In this document: one piece after another, positions 24,301 to 34,200 of the stretch
Numbering within the stretch: the stretch's first letter is position 1
How the letters are laid out: each line of letters starts with the position of its first letter
Origin: Liolophura sinensis
Lineage: Eukaryota > Mollusca > Polyplacophora > Chitonida > Chitonidae
NCBI RefSeq assembly: GCF_032854445.1
Contig: NC_088302.1
Span: forward strand, 11,405,338-11,469,337
Direction: 5' to 3'
DNA: 64,000 bases
Made by a program: the position numbers and the translations under genes
The notes under the pieces: generated by a model
Database searches by the model: none
Told to the model about the DNA's origin: nothing
What the model saw: the letters and a program-made list of their open reading frames with translations, nothing else

Positions 24301-26668
24301 GCTAAGGGCACTGGGGGGTCATTTTGCTGAAGCATGTCTGAGGCTATGTCATATTCTGGAGCTAACTTTTTACAATGGCCACACCTGAAAAGAAAAATTT
24401 ACAACATTCTGTCAATTTCTATTAAATCACACATTAATTCTCAGGATGGCAGCGGTCTCTGTGTATCAGTATATGTAGGCCACCCTTAGACCAGATTTTC
24501 GGACTAAGAAAATTGTATATCTTGAAAGACCTGTATAAACACAGTGACATTTCAAATAAAATTAAATGAAATAAAATAATTTGGCATCTGTAAAAACATG
24601 AAAAGAGAATTTTGGCTGGGGGTATTTTTGAAGGGTTGGTAAAATAAGACAAACATTTTGGCCTTAAATGTTTGTGAGTTTCAAGTAATCAACATTTAGT
24701 GCTTGGTGGAGTAAGAATGAGGAATGGATTCCCGTAGGTTTGCTTTGCGGGAATCCACCAGAATCTGGGTCAAAGCTAGTACCATAAAGTATGCTATTAC
24801 TCCAAGTTTTACTACAAGGTGTATAAAATCAAACAGTTCTGGGGATTCAGGGCGACATAAATATCAATATACAGGGGTAGAAATAAGCCCCACAAATCAA
24901 CATGCCAGCACGGTCAGTTGACTTGGAAATAAAGTGCACTTTGGATCAAAGACCGGGCACTGTGGACCAAAACAGGAGTGCACTGTGAAGCAAAGGCAGG
25001 GGATACTGTGGGCCAAAGCAAGAGTGCATTGTGAAGCAAAGGCAGGTGACACTGTGAATCAAAGCAAGAGTATATTGTGAAGCAAAGGCAGGTGACACTG
25101 TGGACCAAAACAGGAGTGCTCTGTCGAGTGAGGATAAGGGGCACTGTGAACCAAAGCAAAAGTGCATTGTGAAGCAAAGACTAGGGATACTGTGGGCCAA
25201 AGCAAGAGTACACTATGAAGCAAAGGCAGGGGGCACTGTGGACCTAATCAAGAGTACACTATGAAGCAAAGGCAGGGGGCACTGTGGACCAAATCAAGAG
25301 TGCCCTGTGGAGTACGGATAAGGTGTACTGTGGACCAAAGCAAAACTTCTAAAAACTAATAAAGTGCACTGTGGACCAAAACATGAGTGCTCTGGGGTGT
25401 AAACATATGTTGCACTGTGAACCAAAGGGAGTGTACAATGTGTAGCAAAGATAGAATGCATTGTGGAGCAAAGACAGAAGGCATTGTGGAGCAAAGATAG
25501 AGTGCTTTGTGGAGTAAAAATACAGTGCTTTGTAGCCGAGTGCTTCAAGAAGGCCCAATTACATTTCGCTCTGACATGGGAACATAGAAAAAATTTCTAG
25601 AACATCAGTATGTCCACTGGATTTTTGTCCCGCCAATCCATTTTCAGTGACTTACAAACTCTGAAGCTATAAACCCTTAAGTGTAAAACTCTTCAGAAAA
25701 CTTCGCATATCTCGGAAGCTCAGACAACGCTAGAACAGCTCTGATTGTCTGAAGTTGATGTGAACCTCACCTCCAGAAATGGTGCTATGATGGACACACA
25801 CTAGGAAATGAATGTCTATGTGAATGTCTTTCTAAACTGAGGTTAATCCACAGGCCTACGGGTGAAGTAAATTAAATTGCCTGTACTGGTCGATGACTGG
25901 CTTCTATGACGTTCAGTGAGAAAAAAAGATGCTTCAAGGAAAATGTCAACATCAGGTTCAGCAACCCCAACTTTACAAATCCATCTAAGATGTGTAAATA
26001 TAGGGAAAAGCAGACTATACATCGATTTGTACTGACTGGGATGGGGCGTCGTGGGGTGTGGTGGGTGGCTACTTCAACTCCTCTTTTATATTGGGCTGGC
26101 GGAGTATGGCTAGAGGAAAGTGGGGTACCGGTATGTAGCTAGAGGAAAGGGGGAGGGTGGCTAGAAGAAAGGGGGGGATGGCTAGAGGAAAGTGGTGGGG
26201 TGGGTGGCTGGAGGAAAGTTGGGCGGTTGGCTGGGGGAAAGGGGTTTGGGACTTCCACGATCTTCTAAAAATTCAATTATCACTTTGAAATTAATGAATT
26301 TCAATTATAAAAAAGATTTTGTTTTGCCATAACAGAAATATCAAAGATGTGAGCGCACTATTAATCTTCAGCTTATAGCATAAAGATGATAGCATGCTTA
26401 CAAAACATGTTCTTAAAACATGCAGTGAGCATAAAGATGATAGCATGCTTACAAAACATGTTCTTAAAACATGCAGTGCCCCCCCCCCCCCCCACCCCCA
26501 CTCCCACTACTCCTCTAACGACACGCCGGCAACTTACCATGGTGCGAAAAATTCCACGAGAATAAGTTCATGGTCGTCTATGACATCTTCAAAATTCTCC
26601 GTTAAGTCGATCACCTCACTGGCAAAGGTTAGCCCGATGATGGACATTAAATACGCAATACAACGCAT
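13036..26668 (-). CDS. PDIA3: Protein disulfide isomerase A3 (ERp57)-like, 13 exons, one frameshift
   Basis: ER-lumen thiol-disulfide oxidoreductase that forms and rearranges disulfides in secretory glycoproteins; the PDIA3 type works with calnexin/calreticulin. Exons in transcript order: 26538-26668, 24297-24384, 23855-23978, 22917-23024, 21187-21312, 20376-20489, 18871-18993, 18250-18426, 17888-17990, 16080-16208, 15486-15565, 14653-14710, 13036-13158. Signal peptide [16 protein letters not shown], then domains a-b-b'-a' with WCGHC in each a domain, [29 protein letters not shown] and [11 protein letters not shown] basic tail ends in KTEL. Length would be 494 residues (human PDIA3: 505), but 21187-21312 is one base short near 21266-21274 and shifts the frame. 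PDIA4 is excluded because only one N-terminal a domain is present. It is convergent with HMGCR. Confidence 0.95.
13560..13810. repeat. Dispersed repeat family 3, copy 1
   Basis: AAACCACCAACCTTTGGCAAGCTATTGA through ACATTCCCTGTTCAAGGC, described in two pieces here. A second long copy lies at 41335-41560 and heads of the element at 49790, 51190 and 59572. Confidence 0.6.
14304..14537 (-). mobile_element. SINE family 1, near full length with tRNA-related end
   Basis: Runs from TTTATTTGATTGATGTTTTA through GGCCGGAGAGAAAGCCAGCA to GCGACCGCATTGGTGAGAGA. It lies in a PDIA3 intron, sense with the gene. Confidence 0.85.
14653..14710 (-). CDS. PDIA3: PDIA3 exon 12: a' cis-Pro strand
   Basis: 19 codons: [19 protein letters not shown]. 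Donor GTAAGT. Confidence 0.93.
14945..15330 (-). mobile_element. SINE family 2, with internal duplication
   Basis: A head like the 9880 copy and a tRNA-like end (GTGCTATCGGGCCC). The CCCCTTAATGCTGAACACCA segment is present twice (around 15175 and 15207). Confidence 0.8.
15367..15457. repeat. Short tandem repeat, ~30-bp unit x3
   Basis: AGTGGAGYGGRCTRCATCAT followed by CTGAAGCC occurs three times, abutting PDIA3 exon 11. Confidence 0.75.
15486..15565 (-). CDS. PDIA3: PDIA3 exon 11: a' domain
   Basis: [20 protein letters not shown] then KQYEVR(G). [10 protein letters not shown] is near-invariant in PDIA3. Confidence 0.95.
16080..16208 (-). CDS. PDIA3: PDIA3 exon 10: second CGHC redox site
   Basis: [20 protein letters not shown], then [20 protein letters not shown]. 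Both cysteines are present. Confidence 0.95.
17888..17990 (-). CDS. PDIA3: PDIA3 exon 9: b'-a' linker
   Basis: [20 protein letters not shown] then [14 protein letters not shown], matching the human KSEPIPESND linker. Confidence 0.95.
18250..18426 (-). CDS. PDIA3: PDIA3 exon 8: b' domain
   Basis: 58 codons with [20 protein letters not shown] and [20 protein letters not shown]. Confidence 0.94.
18871..18993 (-). CDS. PDIA3: PDIA3 exon 7: b' domain
   Basis: [20 protein letters not shown] through [10 protein letters not shown], the strongly conserved PDIA3 b' motif. Donor GTGCGT. Confidence 0.94.
19190..20155. repeat. Minisatellite, 32-bp unit, ~29 copies
   Basis: Unit CATCAACAGTCCTAGCCATA + TAGATCCCATTC. 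Central copies are nearly identical and edges are degraded. It fills most of PDIA3 intron 6. Confidence 0.9.
20376..20489 (-). CDS. PDIA3: PDIA3 exon 6: end of b, start of b'
   Basis: (D)[16 protein letters not shown] through [12 protein letters not shown]. The acceptor is CTTTCAG beside 20489; an in-frame alternative AG at 20471-20472 would drop six residues and break phase with exon 5. Confidence 0.9.
21187..21312 (-). CDS. PDIA3: PDIA3 exon 5 with single-base frameshift
   Basis: The 5' part reads [15 protein letters not shown] and the 3' part [19 protein letters not shown] in a different frame. The frames meet near 21266-21274 (CTTCTTAAA on plus), where one base is missing. The exon is 126 nt; its flanking phases require 127. 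A 31-T tract lies 49 bp away in the intron. Confidence 0.92.
21361..21391 (+). repeat. Poly-T tract (31 nt)
   Basis: An uninterrupted T run in PDIA3 intron 4, 49 bp upstream (in transcript sense) of the frameshifted exon. Confidence 0.9.
21411..21495 (+). repeat. Dispersed ~85-bp repeat, copy 1
   Basis: Shares CATGCTTCAGTCCTATCATT, CAGATCAGAGGGG-like sequence and GTTGTGTGTCGGCAC with 22649-22745 and 45012-45105. Family unknown. Confidence 0.75.
21660..22130. repeat. Minisatellite, 60-bp unit, ~8 copies
   Basis: Copies aligned on 60 bases (21721, 21781, 21841, 21901) share GGAGGTACCAAGGATTGGTA and GGAGGCACAAACGATTGGCA. As 60 is a multiple of three, long repeat-peptide ORFs arise on both strands; these are not genes. 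Confidence 0.92.
22649..22745 (+). repeat. Dispersed ~85-bp repeat, copy 2
   Basis: TGCTCATGCTTCAGTCCTAT, CCCGACAGATCAGAGGGGTT and GTGTGTCGGCACAGGTTTAT. Same orientation as copy 1. Confidence 0.8.
22917..23024 (-). CDS. PDIA3: PDIA3 exon 4: start of b domain
   Basis: [20 protein letters not shown] then [15 protein letters not shown](G). Phase agrees with exons 3 and 5. Confidence 0.94.
23088..23312. repeat. Minisatellite, 18-bp unit, ~12 copies
   Basis: Unit ACTGACAGACTAATAACA with C/T and A/T variants, between PDIA3 exons 3 and 4. Confidence 0.92.
23855..23978 (-). CDS. PDIA3: PDIA3 exon 3: end of a domain
   Basis: [20 protein letters not shown] then [20 protein letters not shown]. The cis-Pro loop (GYPT) and the extra Cys pair of the PDIA3 a domain are present. 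Confidence 0.95.
24297..24384 (-). CDS. PDIA3: PDIA3 exon 2: first CGHC redox site
   Basis: Completes Trp, then [18 protein letters not shown] through PLAK. Both active-site cysteines are intact. Confidence 0.95.
24937..25540. repeat. Minisatellite, ~23-bp unit (46-bp dimer)
   Basis: Alternating CACTGTGGACCAAARCARGAGT and GCACTGTGAAGCAAAGGCAG blocks, degrading to the right. Confidence 0.88.
26105..26250. repeat. G-rich degenerate tandem repeat
   Basis: GGCTAGAGGAAAGTGGGGTA-like units repeated about six times with varying G-run length. Confidence 0.7.
26380..26493. repeat. Two 50-bp direct repeats plus poly-C
   Basis: CATAAAGATGATAGCATGCT and the next 29 bases occur at 26380 and 26430 identically, followed by a 15-C run (26479-26493), 45 bp from PDIA3 exon 1. 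Confidence 0.85.
26538..26668 (-). CDS. PDIA3: PDIA3 exon 1: start, signal peptide, first active-site strand
   Basis: ATG at 26668-26666 has A at -3. A 16-residue signal peptide precedes [20 protein letters not shown] and LVEFFAP(W). Donor GTAAGT splits the Trp codon of WCGHC. Confidence 0.94.
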
Positions 26669-26792
26669 TTTGATCGGTTTGTTAGCAGCCTAGCTTCTGA
26701 GGACGAAGTGTGCTTGTTTTCCCCCCACGAGTTAAAATGGCAGACAAACGGGGTCCCTATCATTGAAGGCCTGCATGCGCTGTCCGCTTTTC

Positions 26793-26803
26793 ATTGGTCC
26801 ACG
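26793..26803 (+). promoter_or_regulatory. ERSE-II element in the PDIA3 promoter
   Basis: ATTGGTCCACG is an exact ATTGG-N-CCACG match, about 125 bp upstream of the PDIA3 ATG. ERSE-II is bound by ATF6/XBP1 with NF-Y and induces ER chaperone genes during the unfolded protein response. A second CCAAT (26817-26821) in the opposite orientation is 13 bp further upstream. Confidence 0.75.
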
Positions 26804-27641
26804 CTTACATTTGCGACCAATGGATGCCAGGCTTTCTAATCCTACTGAGGGTGCAGATGAGTGCCACGCGTGCAACATCTGTGACATTTCTGGTCGAAGA
26901 ACGATTTGATTTACACGTACAAACATTTGTCATTGACATATGTGGATAAAGACATAATAAGTAGATAATTAAAAAAAATAAAACCCATGAATGAAATAGG
27001 CCACAAAGTTGCAAATTTGCCGGAAATAGTTTCTATTTCTCTCTCGTGCCTAGTACTTAGGTCTATGTCTTATAAGCACCATTCAAATTTAGAAACCTCG
27101 CTCCTTTATTTATTCAACCCTCAAGGTAAGACTTTGTATAAGGCTTCACCGTTTTAAGCCTCCGATGTCCTTTCACCTCAACAGGTAGGATTTGTTCTTG
27201 GACAGGATATATCATTGGGATAGTTATTGAACGTTTTTGAAATCCTTTTGTTGAAGGCGTGCAGATTTACACCTAACATGAGAAATCTGTGTAATACTGT
27301 ACACGGACACGGTAAACATCATATATGTCTCCTGTGAGAAAGATATAACCATTGATATATGTATTTGATTGTGTATCAGTGTAAATCTCTGCTTAGTATT
27401 TTACAAGAATATGTTTCTCCTCCATTCGACATGTGATACTTCTTTAAAATGTCATTTATTCTAATAAGTTTCTGGATAATAGACCTACATTCACTCAGCC
27501 GTGAATGAGTCAAATGCATGCATAAACATGTTTGCTAACCCACGAGGCCGACAACACTTTGAACTTTTCTACCGGCCAATTAACATTTACAATTGGCTAA
27601 GCTATAAGCCAGATAATATCATATCATATATCATAAGTGAT

Positions 27642-27659
27642 GGGGGGGGGGGGGGGGGG
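27642..27659. repeat. Poly-G tract (18 nt)
   Basis: An uninterrupted G run after TCATAAGTGAT. Confidence 0.9.
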
Positions 27660-28412
27660 CTGTAGGCCCATATTCATCGCCATGTTGTATACATGAACGG
27701 TTGGATACAAAGCGTTACTGAAATCCATATTTTGATTACCGGTATGAACAACTTCTAATCTAGCATGATACTCGGTTTAAATACTGATTTCACTCATTCG
27801 CTTAGAACATCCATTCCGTCTTCTGACATCATTGAAAACTGTTGACAGCTTTTCTTTACATGACCCCGTCCTGATTCCGTAGTCTATAAGTACATTTTTA
27901 TAATTTTTTGGTTGTTTGTATTAAAAGTCGTTTTGGGAATTGGCCCTGCGATTATGGACCCAGAACGTCCATTTTGGCTGACGTCTGCTATACGAATGTA
28001 GGGCCTATGTTTCGACGGACAGATCCGTCGGTTATGCATGGATTATAAAATGTTGAGAACAATAACAATAAATGTCCCCTCCAATAACATCTTAAGTTGC
28101 CTCATGTGCATAGCCTATATACTATTGATGTTCTCATATTTTTCAAACTGACCTCCCGAGCAATAACATAACCTAGCAACAAGACAAATAATATATAGGT
28201 ACTATATACATGTAAGTCATTATCTACACCCTTACTACTGTGTATATGTTATAACTTTTAAGTACGCAGGCGTATATACAACGGATTAATCATAACACAC
28301 GCTTTTCCCCAAGCGAAAATGATACAAGACTTATTTAAATGAAGCAGATTTCTGAGGGGAAAAAGTTGAATTTGATGACATTTTGGCATTAATCAAATGG
28401 CTTTAACTCAGC

Positions 28413-28622
28413 TAGGATTATTCAAGAATATTTCACTTATATGACTGCGGCCGGTATTATGGTGGAAGGAAACCTGACAGAGCCCGGGGAAGCCCGTGAC
28501 CATCCTCAGGTTTCTTCAGACCTTCATATGTACGGCCGAGGAGGAAGCCACAACGAACTGGACCTGAACTAAAAGCAGGCGCACTGTTAAGGCTCCTGGG
28601 TCATTGTGCTGCGCTAGCACAC
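28413..28622 (-). mobile_element. SINE family 1 with tRNA-related end
   Basis: Contains TTCAAGAATATTTCACTTAT, the GGCCGGTATTATGGTGG core and the CTCCTGGGTCATTGTGCTGC end. Confidence 0.8.
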
Positions 28623-28647
28623 TAATTGTATACGATAGGTCACGGAT

Positions 28648-28715
28648 GAATGAATGAATGATTATGTCTTAACGCCACGTCGGCAATATTTCAGCCACAT
28701 CACGGCGAGCATGGT
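28648..28715. repeat. Dispersed repeat family 4
   Basis: GAATGATTATGTCTTAACGC then CGGCAATATTTCAGCCACAT. Shorter copies at 35800-35850 and 53378-53412. Confidence 0.6.
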
Positions 28716-29342
28716 TGAAGAAGAAATATATAGTACAAGTATCGCGTAGGTTTAGTTCATCTGGATAAACAAATGAAAATGGAAAACAAAGGCAATACTA
28801 TATTTAAAGAAAAAAAAGACATGCATCGAACAATAAACAACGAAAGGCAAACTATTGCAATGTGGGAAACAATAGTGGGACATACAGGAGACCAAAGTCC
28901 ATGCAGCGACTTCAAGAAGGGGATTTCACAAAACTGAGTCCAATTTTGTAGTACATTTGCTGACAAAATGCGGCATGATGAAAAAAAATCTACGTTTGAC
29001 AAAAATTTAAAACACTTTTTCATATATAGCTTTTTGGTACCTTTGTCCTAAATATGCCAGAGTTTGAATCTCAGTCCTCCGTTCCTGTTTAATGTGAGAT
29101 TCTCCGCGCCATAGATCTAATTAAATCGCCTCCTTCTCACCGCGTTCAAATCTCCGATATTTCTTTTTCCAAAATTTTGACGCTTTCATTGGAGAAGGTG
29201 CCACTGTGTTAAACCAATGGGTGAAACAGCATATTGACTTGCCATGCATTCTAGCCAGGTTAATTTTTCCTTTCGTGTTATTGTCGGGTTACACCTATAC
29301 ATCTATATGAATGTATTCAGGAATTGCATAGTATCACACGCA

Positions 29343-29420
29343 GTTTCGCTGGCCAGATGGGTAATTAGAGCGACTGCTCGACTAGATTGTTAGGCCCGTT
29401 GACTAAGGAGGTCGCGTGTT
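29343..29420 (+). repeat. tRNA-like SINE head (weak)
   Basis: TGGCCAGATGGGTAATTAGA resembles an A box and GGTCGCGTGTTTGAATCC a B box. Spacing fits a tRNA-derived repeat, but the arms do not pair as a functional tRNA. Confidence 0.35.
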
Positions 29421-29448
29421 TGAATCCAGAGATTGTGTGTTCAAGTCA

Positions 29449-29653
29449 AGAGTGAGTGGGTGAGTGCTTAGGGTTTAAGGTCATGCAATTTTTCAGTCAT
29501 CTGACGACGCAGGAATCCTTAGAGTGCATGTAATGTGCCTCCTGTTGCAGGACGAATTATCTAGTGCTGCTTTACTGAGAATTCAGCTTCACTCGGCCCA
29601 GGATCTAGCGCTCCCGAAGCGGACGCTCTACCAGCTGTGCTATCTGGGCCGGT
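29449..29653 (-). mobile_element. SINE family 2, shortened
   Basis: GTGAGTGCTTAGGGTTTAAG, TTTTTCAGTCATCTGACGAC and the tRNA-like end CTGTGCTATCTGGGCC remain; the central ~150 bp is missing. Confidence 0.78.
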
Positions 29654-30465
29654 TTCAGATCAAAACGTTTGTTATGCAGGTATCCGGTGGTTTACAGCGT
29701 GAGAAAATATTTATATCTAATCTCTGGGTAACAACGTCGACTTTCGAAAACCTTACATATTGCAGTCCAATTCATTACTACTAAAGTGCTGCTATTGCAG
29801 TGGTGAACGTTGCTATACGGGATATGCATGCTGGCGCATGATAGGCGAATGGTCGACAACAACGGTCGATCGCGTACTATGTATCACCGTAAGGCTCTGC
29901 ACAACAATAGAAACACGGGAATCTTGAAAATTCCCTGTCCTAGAATGGCAGTGAGCCCATGTTTGGTGCAGGTGACTAATAGTTTGGGTGTGCGACTCCA
30001 GCTCACATACTCCATTTGGGTGTAAGGCAGGCATGTAATGATGTATAAATCGTTCCTTTAATCTGTGAACAGTTTATAGCTAATGGCTCCATGTGTACAC
30101 TAGCTTTAAGACCAAAATATATCATGTGTATATTTGATGCATTAAAAAGTCGATAAGAGAATTTATCAACGACGAGTGGCCTCTCCATGCAGTTAAAGCT
30201 TGATCCCGCAATGCTTTGTACCGTGTTGTATGGGTTATCGAACTTACTTTGGATAGCCCAAATCCGAATACACGGCACTTGCCTTAAATATACGACATTT
30301 ATACGCACTTATAAGTGGCTGAACAACAACTAGCGCATGGTTATACGTGTATGTCGGTTGAGTCCAAAGTAGTATATAGTCATCATCAAATGATGCATGC
30401 ATCATCGTTTACAACTGCAGTTTTTCTAAGTATATGGTTTATCTAACTATACTGAACGTTTTTGT

Positions 30466-30527
30466 AACATCCCTTTATCAGGGATGTTTTAAAGTGAGAA
30501 TGCACGCTTTTGACGAAAAACGTGCAT
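30466..30527. repeat. Two adjacent hairpins
   Basis: AACATCCCT (30466-30474) pairs perfectly with 30480-30488 around a 5-nt loop. ATGCACG (30500-30506) pairs with CGTGCAT (30521-30527). Confidence 0.7.
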
Positions 30528-31245
30528 GCATGCTCATAACTCTGGGTCTTGCTTCACTGTGGTTGTGTAAGTGTATAATACGGATGCCAAACAGTATCAT
30601 GATATAACTTCATTTGAAATTATCAGGTCATTGACTGATTACTGTTATACAAGATTTAACATTTTTTGGGACAATTTGCGTTTCTTTTTGGTTTCTGTAG
30701 TTTTGAACTATATATCCTAATTCTTCTAGCTTTTCGCATGTTTTAGCATGTAGGCCTCATGAGGTGTAAAAATCTCAGTCCGAGTCCGGGTCTGAACTCG
30801 CTTCTTGTACACCTCGTGGATGGTTTGAGAAGTACATATTGGATCAAATGTGGAATGGAACATGCGCAATTCCATGTCATTGTAGCATTCTACAAATAAC
30901 ATCGTGTGAAATTGACCAATCTTACTTTCAAACCACTTGTCGAATTCGACGAATGGATACGACAAAATGCGTTGAGGGGAACGGCAGCTTCTGATGATAC
31001 GATGCTTCCCGACACATGGGGGTGGGTAAAATTAAAAAAATAACACGGATACGTTTATTGAACTGTACATACTTCATTATCATTGATACACGTAGCAGAC
31101 AGTACAAATATCTGGCCGAGCCATATCGGCCTGCATTTGGACTGTAAACACAGACATTTTGGACACGCATTGCAGGTGATCGTATTTACAAAATATAGCC
31201 ATACTTCTTATATAATTCATACATGTATGCATTAAATTCAGTGGG

Positions 31246-31274
31246 CCATCATTATTATTATTATTATTATTATA
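31246..31274. repeat. (ATT)n microsatellite
   Basis: About nine uninterrupted ATT triplets. Confidence 0.9.
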
Positions 31275-34200
31275 TGCTTGTATTAACTGATGAAATGATA
31301 AGTCATACCTTAAAAAATAACTAGTGTACAATACAGGTGATCAAATAGGCTGAAATGGAACCAGGCAGTTTAGAATGGATTGGGATTGTGGGCATCCAGA
31401 TTAAGAGATCCTTCGGAGAAATCTAAGAACAAAACCACTATTTTTTCTGCATTTAGGAAATTATTTGCAATATAAAGTACATATAGCATAAGTGTGTACA
31501 TATGAGAGACAGATCAAATGTTTTAGATGAAATTGCCAGGAATGATCGAACTTACTTTTCGTCCCAGACCCAATTTCACAGAGCCTGTAGACAAAATCAA
31601 TTTAATTTTATCATTTGTTGTAAATCATACGGAGTTAATGTACTCTCAACCAAAATTTCACTTACCAAAAAAGCTATGAAACAATGGAATTACAAATCTT
31701 TTGTGATATATATATAGGGCCATGAAGATCAGGACTTAAGATCAGACGGGAAAGGATGCCAGAGTGACAATGGCAACATGGTATACAAGCCCTCGTCACC
31801 CTAGCATATCGATCAGTTATACAAGGATTTAATGAACCTTACATTTCATCACTTATAGGTCTGAACAAAAAAGGTGAGCATGCTACCATTAGAACTGTTA
31901 TAAATGAGCACAGAACAAAACAAATACACACAAAACTATTTAACTACTGGCAAGGAATTTTTTGATGACATGGAGTCCCTTTATATTATCTTTTCAGTAT
32001 AGATGTATTTTTAAATGCCTGTATTTTACAGGTAATTCTCCAGTTTCACGGACAGCTAGAAGGGCGGGCAGATTTATTTTAGCTATGGATAATGGGGGTA
32101 AGACAGTTCAGGGTTGGGCAGGAAAAAGGGAGATTATGCAGTTGATAATGAAATAATTGATGGTGTGCATCATCCCTGAATAAAATGACATGAGTGAGAA
32201 GGGGAAATGGAAAATTGGTGATTATCTCTTAAATAAATACAGACACCTTTATGTCATCTACGTTGAAGTACAATCCCTTTTATACAATCTGTACTTCTTT
32301 TGCTACTTCAGAAAAAACACTTACTTTAAATTTAATTTATCAAATCTTAAATAACTGAAGAACACCTGGACAAACATTTAGAAATCTAAAGAAGTTACAT
32401 TTAATACAGCAAATTTTTTCTCTTCAAATGAATTAGGGCCTATTTTTTTTCATTTTCTTTTTTTTACTGATCCTTAAAACATACTTAAAAAAAAACAAAA
32501 TTCATAATTTGAGCTATCATGGAAATATGAAGCCACAGACCACCAATTATTTTAGAGACTCAACAGTGAATTAATGCACGGTATTTTTACCTGGTAGTAC
32601 TGTTTACCACATTGTCAGAGAATATATAATATATGCTGGAATACTCCATCAAAGGGGAATAACTTCTCAAAATATTGTCCAACAAAATCTAGGTTCATTT
32701 TCAAATTTCATTAATTTAAATAAATCCGTTCAAGATTTTAGGCTGACGGACGGATGGACCTGATGACGACAATACCCTTCAGCAAAATTGGCGGAAAAAA
32801 ACTTACCATTAACGAACAGTTATATTTCAGCAGGAAGATGAATCATATGTTTTACCCTTGTCTAACACAAGAAAGCTAAAATTAACTTTTGTCAAAATAT
32901 TTTTACTGCAAATCTTCTTGACAGAAGTTACATCTTAGTAACTGTGAAAATTTATCTAGAAAAGACTGACAATGAATTTTTCTTTGTGTTATTACAGCTG
33001 TGTGCAGACTGACAAAAAAAAACATAATTTTCTTATCAAATTCCTTATTGAAATCCAACTGATAGCCAGAAATGTAGAAAACGCTTGATATTCACAGCCA
33101 AGCCAAAATAGTAACCAGTTTTCCTGCCACTGTTAATGCCATTATCTGAAAAATAAATACACATTCACAATTTTTTCTTATTGATATGAACATATCAACA
33201 TAAGTGAAGCCTGGTTTGTGACCTGCGTACAATATATATTAAGCTGACAAAATACAAAGGAAAGCCCTAAAAGACTTGGTAGAAAAGTTAAAAAAAAAAA
33301 ACCGATAGAAGATAAAAGCCTCCAGAGGTATTAGTCCCAGCAGAGGTATATTCAAGTAAACACGGCTTTTCCAAAGCATGACTAAGATCAACAGAGTTAC
33401 CTCCCCCACGGCATCACAGACCCATTGTCAAGGGCTAATCAAAATACAAAGGTTAGCCCAAAATCAAAAAGCCTATTGTTGCCAATAATAGTGAAAAATA
33501 AGTTCCTGTTAAAAACAAAAATAATTGACAATAATGTTTATTCTCAGCATACAAATTATTTATCGTTCAGCACAGTTTGTTTTCTGTTATATTGCTAAAA
33601 TCTAACAAATTCTGAAAAAAAAAATTACTATAAAAGCTATAAATGTATGATGGAAACAGTGCACATTAAAAAAGAATGTAAAGCGGTCGTGAAAACAGTT
33701 TTTTAACTATTCGTGTGCACAGTTTTTTTGTTGATCAAGAATGTTTCATGACATCTTAAACTTGACCCATAAAGACAATAAATTTTCATAAAAATTAAGG
33801 CTGACTATAATTTAGTATGAAGCCTGAACTAGAACACTTATTTGAGTTTAAAATGGTAGGTTTGCAAGACATGGAGATTTTCTGTTCTGAGGAAATGAAA
33901 CATCTTCAAAAGTCATTAAAAAACATGGTTAAACAGATTTCAGCTCACATCACCGGTATCCTATGGAGCATAGGTTATAATTATACAATACAATACTACT
34001 TAGTGACCAGCTAGACTATGGAAATCAAGGGGAACAACTTACTTCCCGAACAATATAAAAACTTGTGTTTTCAATATTATCTCCCTTTCAATAAAATAGA
34101 CCAATGGGGTCTTTTCTTCCTGTTGTAAAACATTTGAGTATAATTTCTTTGGTCATATCAAACAAACTCCTACAAAAGTTTGAACTTGTTTTACCTGAAG

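Larger units (their letters stand above)
13159..26537 (-). other. PDIA3 introns (12)
   Basis: Besides the listed SINEs they contain five minisatellites (15367, 19190, 21660, 23088, 24937), a G-rich repeat (26105), a duplicated 50-bp block (26380) and low-complexity tracts. The 16209-17887 intron is AT-rich and shows no gene. Intron 24385-26537 has no coding signal apart from repeats. Confidence 0.75.
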
